A stretch of DNA of 40,873 bases from Bacteroidaceae bacterium (lineage in GTDB: Bacteria > Bacteroidota > Bacteroidia > Bacteroidales > Bacteroidaceae). The position numbers were made by a program, and so were the translations under genes. Below the pieces are notes generated by a model. The model had not been told where the DNA came from. It did no database searches and worked only from the letters and a program-made list of their open reading frames with translations. Position 1 is the stretch's first letter; every line of letters begins with the position of its first letter. Positions 36,690 to 40,873 of this stretch are shown piece by piece. The DNA lies in the NCBI GenBank assembly GCA_024401095.1, contig JAKSLR010000027.1, positions 1-40,873 on the forward strand, in the 5' to 3' direction.

Positions 36690-37444
36690 GAAAGAAAATT
36701 GTTGCAGGTAACTGGAAGATGAATAAGAATCTCCAGGAGGGTATTGCTCTGGCACAGGAGTTGAATGAAGTGTTAACTGCAGATAAGCCAAATTGTGGCG
36801 TTGTAATCTGTACTCCATTCATTCACTTGGCTAAAGTTGCAGAATTGGTAGATCATTCTATCATCAATGTAGGTGCAGAAAACTGCGCTGATAAGGAGAA
36901 GGGTGCATATACAGGTGAAGTTTCTGCAGAGATGGTTAAGTCAACAGGTTGTGAGTATGTAATCTTGGGTCACTCTGAGCGTCGCGAGTATTATAATGAA
37001 ACTCCAGAAATCTTGAAGGCAAAGGTTGATTTGGCATTGGCAAATGGTTTGAAGATACTCTTCTGCATTGGTGAGTCTTTGGCACAGCGTGAGGCTAACG
37101 AACAGGAGGCTGTTTGTAAGGCAGAGTTGGAAGGCTCTGTATTCCATTTGACTCCAGAGCAGTGGGCTAATATCGTTATTGCATACGAGCCAATTTGGGC
37201 TATCGGTACAGGTAAGACTGCTACTGCTGAGCAGGCTGAAGAAATTCATGCTTATATTCGTTCTTGTGTTGCAGAAAAGTATGGCGCACAGGTTGCTGAT
37301 GACACAACTATCCTCTATGGTGGTAGCTGTAAGGCAAGCAATGCTCCAGAATTGTTCGCTAAGCCTGATATTGATGGTGGCTTGATTGGTGGTGCTTCTT
37401 TGAAGGCCGCTGATTTCAAGGGCATTATCGATGCATTTAAATAA
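36686..37444 (+). CDS. tpiA: Triosephosphate isomerase
   Basis: A 252-residue glycolytic TIM-barrel enzyme that interconverts dihydroxyacetone phosphate and glyceraldehyde 3-phosphate. Catalytic residues are in place: Lys11 (GNWKMNKN), His96 ([12 protein letters not shown]) and Glu168 ([11 protein letters not shown]). The phosphate-binding [14 protein letters not shown] and [10 protein letters not shown] motifs follow. It starts in a 4-base overlap with the DoxX-like gene and is followed by a terminator-like hairpin. Confidence 0.98.
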   Translation: MRKKIVAGNWKMNKNLQEGIALAQELNEVLTADKPNCGVVICTPFIHLAKVAELVDHSIINVGAENCADKEKGAYTGEVSAEMVKSTGCEYVILGHSERREYYNETPEILKAKVDLALANGLKILFCIGESLAQREANEQEAVCKAELEGSVFHLTPEQWANIVIAYEPIWAIGTGKTATAEQAEEIHAYIRSCVAEKYGAQVADDTTILYGGSCKASNAPELFAKPDIDGGLIGGASLKAADFKGIIDAFK

Positions 37445-37459
37445 ATAACATGGTTTTAT

Positions 37460-37489
37460 AAGCTGCATCCATTGGGATGCAGCTTGTTT
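37460..37489 (+). terminator. Intrinsic terminator after tpiA
   Basis: AAGCTGCATCC (37460-37470) pairs perfectly with GGATGCAGCTT (37475-37485) around a 4-base loop, followed by GTTTT. The short T tract may allow some readthrough into the SPOR gene, which has no clear promoter of its own. Confidence 0.75.
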
Positions 37490-37497
37490 TGCTTAAA

Positions 37498-38004
37498 ATG
37501 AGAATGAGAAAGCAGATTTTATTTTTTCTTATGCTTGTGTCTTGTGTGTATGTGCAAGCACAATCTATTGAACAGCATATTCGACAACAGCGTGCTGGTG
37601 CAGGAAATGTAGTTTTGAATATTTCTGAATCTGTTTATCATGCAATGACCTCAGATAATACTGTCGTAGAAGAAGATAAGACAGAAAAAAGTTTAGATGA
37701 TCAGTTAAAAGAATTGGAAGCTTTTAAGAATGCTCAGAAATCTAAGGTCATGGGATATCGTGTTCAACTTTATGGCGGAAGTAATTCACGTCAAAGCAAG
37801 TTGGAGGCTCAAAAAGCTAATGATACAGCCAAGCGTTTGTTCCCAGAGTATCCTGTGTATACTCATTTTGAATCTCCTCGATGGGTTTGTAAAATTGGCA
37901 ATTTTACAGATCGTAATGAAGCAAATGAGGTTTGGAAGCGTGCAAAGGAAAATGGATTTAGACAAGCTTTAGTGGTTAGAGATCAAATATTAATTGCTAA
38001 ATGA
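37498..38004 (+). CDS. SPOR domain protein, exported
   Basis: A 168-residue protein with an N-terminal signal peptide ([16 protein letters not shown]). A low-complexity middle ([19 protein letters not shown] in type) leads to a C-terminal SPOR domain at about residues 87-168, beginning with [22 protein letters not shown] and including [10 protein letters not shown] and a final ALVVRD strand. SPOR domains bind peptidoglycan strands lacking stem peptides, so a periplasmic cell-wall role is likely. The start at 37498 is chosen because the longer frame from 37477 begins inside the terminator hairpin; ATG 37504 is also possible. It overlaps folE by 4 bases. Confidence 0.88.
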   Translation: MRMRKQILFFLMLVSCVYVQAQSIEQHIRQQRAGAGNVVLNISESVYHAMTSDNTVVEEDKTEKSLDDQLKELEAFKNAQKSKVMGYRVQLYGGSNSRQSKLEAQKANDTAKRLFPEYPVYTHFESPRWVCKIGNFTDRNEANEVWKRAKENGFRQALVVRDQILIAK

Positions 38005-38591
38005 TGGAAGAAACTGGAGCCCGTGAGGGATTAATGGAATTGCAAGCACATTGCCGTGCGATATTGGATATATTAGGTGAGGACACAACACGCGAAGGTT
38101 TGCAAAAAACTCCGTATCGTGTGGCAAAAGCTATGCAGAAATTAACATGTGGGTACGCTATGGACCCAAAAGCAGTTTTAAATTCTGCAAAGTTTAAGGA
38201 AGACTATAGCCAGATGGTTATTGTCAAGGATATTAATTTTTACTCTCTCTGCGAACATCATTTACTTCCATTTTTTGGGAAAGTTCATGTTGCTTATATT
38301 CCAAATGGCTATATCACAGGTTTAAGTAAGATTCCAAGGGTGGTTGAGATTTTCTCGCATCGTCTTCAGGTCCAAGAAAGGCTTACTACTCAGATAAAGG
38401 AATGTATTCAGGAGACGCTGAATCCATTGGGTGTGATGGTTGTTGTTGAAGCGAAGCATATGTGCATGCAGATGCGTGGAGTAGAAACACAGAATTCAAT
38501 AACTACAACATCCGATTTTACGGGAGCTTTTAATCAGGCAAAGACTCGTGAAGAGTTTATGAACCTGATTAACCACCACGCGGAATTTTAA
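38001..38591 (+). CDS. folE: GTP cyclohydrolase I
   Basis: A 196-residue cytoplasmic zinc enzyme that converts GTP to 7,8-dihydroneopterin triphosphate for folate synthesis. Zinc ligands are visible: Cys84 and His87 in LCEHHLLPF, and Cys155 in [32 protein letters not shown] is the family signature. It begins at an ATGA overlap with the SPOR gene and ends in a 4-base tail-to-tail overlap with dnaG. Confidence 0.96.
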   Translation: MMEETGAREGLMELQAHCRAILDILGEDTTREGLQKTPYRVAKAMQKLTCGYAMDPKAVLNSAKFKEDYSQMVIVKDINFYSLCEHHLLPFFGKVHVAYIPNGYITGLSKIPRVVEIFSHRLQVQERLTTQIKECIQETLNPLGVMVVVEAKHMCMQMRGVETQNSITTTSDFTGAFNQAKTREEFMNLINHHAEF

Positions 38592-40588
38592 TTCCGCTTG
38601 GAGGCTAAGACGCTTCTGTCTCCTGCTTGTTGAGCTATCTGTTTTTTTGCCTCTGATAATTCTTTGTAATCTTTTAGTATTTTCATGTACTGTTCGGGTT
38701 TGTCCTTTAAGGATGGGTCGAGCAGTTTGTTTTTTGTTTCTTTAAGGCTTTTCTCTACAATGGCTAATTTGAGGTCGATTAGAAGATGCGGTATGCGATC
38801 TTGAATTTTTTCTTCGGATAAATTCAAATCGCTTTTTTCGTAGATTTTGCTAATCATGTATTTGTCTGTAGCTAGTTCAGAAGCTAAAGAACTATATCTG
38901 CTGTCGGGGTGTGCAAGAAGATAGTTAAGAACATTAAAATCTTTGTTGGAGGTAACATTCTGACATATTTCTAATGCTAATGTGTTGTAGAATGTAGTGT
39001 GGAAGTTTATTCCATCTTCCTGAAGGCTCATTAATATGAATTCAACAACAGAAATGGGTTTTGTGTTGCCTTCTTCGTCCTCAACAGTGGCGACAATTTG
39101 CTCTCCATGGCGGATGATTTCTTGAATTATCAAAGTCTCTGTTTTATAAAAAGGATTCGGTTGGCTAATAGGAGTGACATCTGCTTCTGGTAAAATATCC
39201 TGCTCCATGTCAGTAGTTGGTGACATGCCTGTAGTATTTCCATTCGGAGCTACTCCCTGATTAGCACTTTTTTCTTTTTCTTTTTGACGTAGCTTTACAA
39301 TTTCGTTCAATAAAACGCGTTCTTCGGTATTCAGTTGTCTTGCGCTTTCCTTTATATAAACAGAACGTGTTATTTCATCAGGAATGACTGCAATGCTTTC
39401 CACAATGTCCTTGATCAGCGATGCCTTTTTTAATGGGTCATTACCTATTTCCTCAAGAAGAAGATTCGTCTTAAAATGAATGAAGTCTACTTGATGCTCT
39501 TTGATGTATTCTTGGAAATCTTTAGCAGAATGTTTCCGTGAGAAGCTGTCGGGGTCATCTCCGTCAGGAAGTAGAAGGATTTTAATATTCATGCCTTCTT
39601 CCAAAAGCATATTTGTTCCTCGTAATGATGCTTTTATACCAGCGGCATCTCCATCATATAATAAGGTAATGTTGTTTGTGAATCTGTGCAGTAACTGGAT
39701 TTGCCCTTTTGTCAGTGATGTTCCTGAAGAGCTGACTACGTTTTCAATTCCTGCTTGATGCATTGAAATGACGTCAGTATAACCTTCAACCATGAAACAA
39801 CGGTCCTCTCGAACAATAGCTTGCTTGGCTTGGAAGAGGCCATATAGCTCACGGCTTTTGTTGTAGATGTCGCTTTCTGGACTGTTGACGTATTTTTTGT
39901 CAATTCCTTTAGTCGCTGCGTCAAGGACTCGTCCGCCAAATGCGACGACTTTGCCACTTATAGTGTGGACTGGGAATATAGCACGCCCATAAAAGCGGTC
40001 GTGTAGCGTACCGTCTTCTTTTGCATAACTTAGACCTGTCGTTATAAGAAATCTGTCTTCAAATCCTTTTTTCTTAGCTTCCTTACTCAAGGCATATTTA
40101 TCGGCTAAACTATATCCTAATTGAAACTTCTTAATAATATCGTCTCGAAATCCTCGTGATCGGAAATAGGCCATACCTATAGCTCGCCCGTCCACATTAT
40201 TTTGAAGGACGTCTTGAAAGTACTTGCATGCCCACTCGTTGACAACAAACATGCTCTCGCGTTCACTTTGGCGAAGCTTCTCTTCGTCGGATAGTTCTTT
40301 CTCCTGGATTTCAATGTGGTATTTTTTTGCCAGCCAACGTAATGCATCGGGATAGGAGAGCTGCTCGTGCTCCATAACAAAGCGTACTGCATTTCCGCCG
40401 TGGCCACAAGAAAAGCATTTATAGAGTCCTTTTGCAGGTGAAACTACTAACGAAGGGTCTTTGTCAGCATGAAATGGGCAAAGGCCTTTGTAATTGACAC
40501 CGGCTTTTTTTAAACTGACAAATTCTGATACGACTTCTACAATTTGTGCCGCATCGAGAATACGCTCTACTGTTTGATGGTCTATCAT
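38588..40588 (-). CDS. dnaG: DNA primase
   Basis: A 666-residue primase that makes RNA primers at the replication fork. The N-terminal CHC2 zinc ribbon uses Cys37, His40, Cys58 and Cys61 ([10 protein letters not shown] and [10 protein letters not shown]). The RNA polymerase/TOPRIM core follows, with Glu269 in [10 protein letters not shown] and Asp312/Asp314 in [13 protein letters not shown] longer C-terminal region carries the DnaB-helicase-interaction part; its sequence is poorly conserved, as expected. It is a single gene on this strand; transcription converges on folE with overlapping stop codons and no room for a terminator between them. Confidence 0.97.
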   Translation of the reverse strand: MIDHQTVERILDAAQIVEVVSEFVSLKKAGVNYKGLCPFHADKDPSLVVSPAKGLYKCFSCGHGGNAVRFVMEHEQLSYPDALRWLAKKYHIEIQEKELSDEEKLRQSERESMFVVNEWACKYFQDVLQNNVDGRAIGMAYFRSRGFRDDIIKKFQLGYSLADKYALSKEAKKKGFEDRFLITTGLSYAKEDGTLHDRFYGRAIFPVHTISGKVVAFGGRVLDAATKGIDKKYVNSPESDIYNKSRELYGLFQAKQAIVREDRCFMVEGYTDVISMHQAGIENVVSSSGTSLTKGQIQLLHRFTNNITLLYDGDAAGIKASLRGTNMLLEEGMNIKILLLPDGDDPDSFSRKHSAKDFQEYIKEHQVDFIHFKTNLLLEEIGNDPLKKASLIKDIVESIAVIPDEITRSVYIKESARQLNTEERVLLNEIVKLRQKEKEKSANQGVAPNGNTTGMSPTTDMEQDILPEADVTPISQPNPFYKTETLIIQEIIRHGEQIVATVEDEEGNTKPISVVEFILMSLQEDGINFHTTFYNTLALEICQNVTSNKDFNVLNYLLAHPDSRYSSLASELATDKYMISKIYEKSDLNLSEEKIQDRIPHLLIDLKLAIVEKSLKETKNKLLDPSLKDKPEQYMKILKDYKELSEAKKQIAQQAGDRSVLASKRN

Positions 40589-40603
40589 GTTGTTATTTTG
40601 GTG

Positions 40604-40611
40604 CGAAGATA
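40604..40611 (-). promoter_or_regulatory. Possible dnaG promoter, -7-like element
   Basis: On the minus strand it reads TATCTTCG, one mismatch from TAnnTTTG, 15 bases before the dnaG ATG. No convincing -33 box is visible. Tentative. Confidence 0.35.
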
Positions 40612-40762
40612 CACAAAAAGAAGGAAAGAGACAAGGAGTTCCAAATAAATAATACTCTCGTCTCTCTTTCGTATAATGAATTTATATAAAGTATATAAAT
40701 AAGGTATAGTGCTTATTTTATATCAAAAAACATATACTTTGTGAAATTTTTTCTTGAAAATG

Positions 40763-40793
40763 TTTTGAGGTTCAAAAAAAAGCCGTACCTTTG
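40763..40793 (+). promoter_or_regulatory. Strong promoter near the window end
   Basis: TTTTG at 40763-40767, an 18-base spacer and TACCTTTG at 40786-40793 match the Bacteroidota consensus. The sequence between dnaG and this promoter (40612-40762) is very AT-rich, with several TATA-type stretches, and shows no reading frame. Confidence 0.7.
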
Positions 40794-40873
40794 CATCACT
40801 TTCGCCAATAAAATGACGAAGCACTAAGACAAGCGGTCTTTGAATAGATTAAGATAAACAAACAGAAGTAGTA
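40794..40873 (+). other. Untranslated leader, possibly of an rRNA operon
   Basis: Eighty bases follow the promoter with no plausible coding start. The stretch GGTCTTTGAATAGATTAAG and the AAACAAACAGAAGTAGTA end recall from memory the leader before 16S rRNA genes in Bacteroidales. The window stops before any rRNA sequence, so this stays an inference. Confidence 0.35.

Noticed and set aside
37477..37497. Upstream ATG for the SPOR gene
   Set aside because: The codon is in the right arm of the tpiA terminator hairpin.

Overview
The window comes from a member of the Bacteroidota, most likely order Bacteroidales and possibly a gut or rumen Prevotellaceae relative; the genus is inference. The evidence is a SusC/SusD pair, -7 elements of the Bacteroidota type (TAnnTTTG, several with a TTTG box 18-20 bp upstream), AT-rich leaders without Shine-Dalgarno sequences, many Cys-anchored lipoproteins, and a MurF-alanine racemase fusion typical of the phylum. 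No tRNA, CRISPR array, transposase or phage gene was seen.

Bases 1-20065 (+ strand) form a beta-mannan/glucomannan utilisation locus in three apparent transcription units. Unit 1 (870-7417, terminator at 7437) encodes SusC, SusD and a two-repeat surface lipoprotein. Unit 2 (own promoter at 7571, hairpin end at 14611) holds the most unusual content: a duplicated two-gene module of a polytopic membrane protein with a helical-repeat tail (resembling DUF6057) and a lipoprotein joining a CxxCH haem-c-type motif to a TolB/PD40-like beta-propeller. A small DUF4369-like lipoprotein lies between the copies. The C-terminal part of a third CxxCH-propeller homologue sits at bases 1-702, so the family flanks the SusCD genes. 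Unit 3 (14698-20065) encodes a GH26 mannanase, a BACON-GH5 glycanase, a GH130 mannosylglucose phosphorylase and a cellobiose 2-epimerase. Together these form the known route from mannan to mannobiose to mannosyl-glucose to mannose 1-phosphate plus glucose. No recognisable inner-membrane sugar transporter or regulator is present in the window.

Bases 20162-25875 (- strand) read dxs, trkA, trkH, manA as one probable operon that converges on the mannan locus through a shared bidirectional terminator. ManA could feed mannose 6-phosphate into glycolysis, but it is co-transcribed with housekeeping genes.

Bases 25925-40873 are mostly housekeeping: a GSCFA protein, MurF-Alr, nadK (-), a DJ-1 family protein, ispD, recG, an M23/LysM endopeptidase, a tandem DUF1599 protein, a DoxX/MauE-like membrane protein, tpiA, a SPOR protein, folE and dnaG (-). 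The last 110 bases hold a strong promoter and an untranslated leader running off the end, possibly leading into an rRNA operon.

The candidate undescribed system is the DUF6057-like plus CxxCH-propeller module embedded in the mannan locus. Its function cannot be read from sequence; redox, sensing and transport-support roles are all hypotheses.
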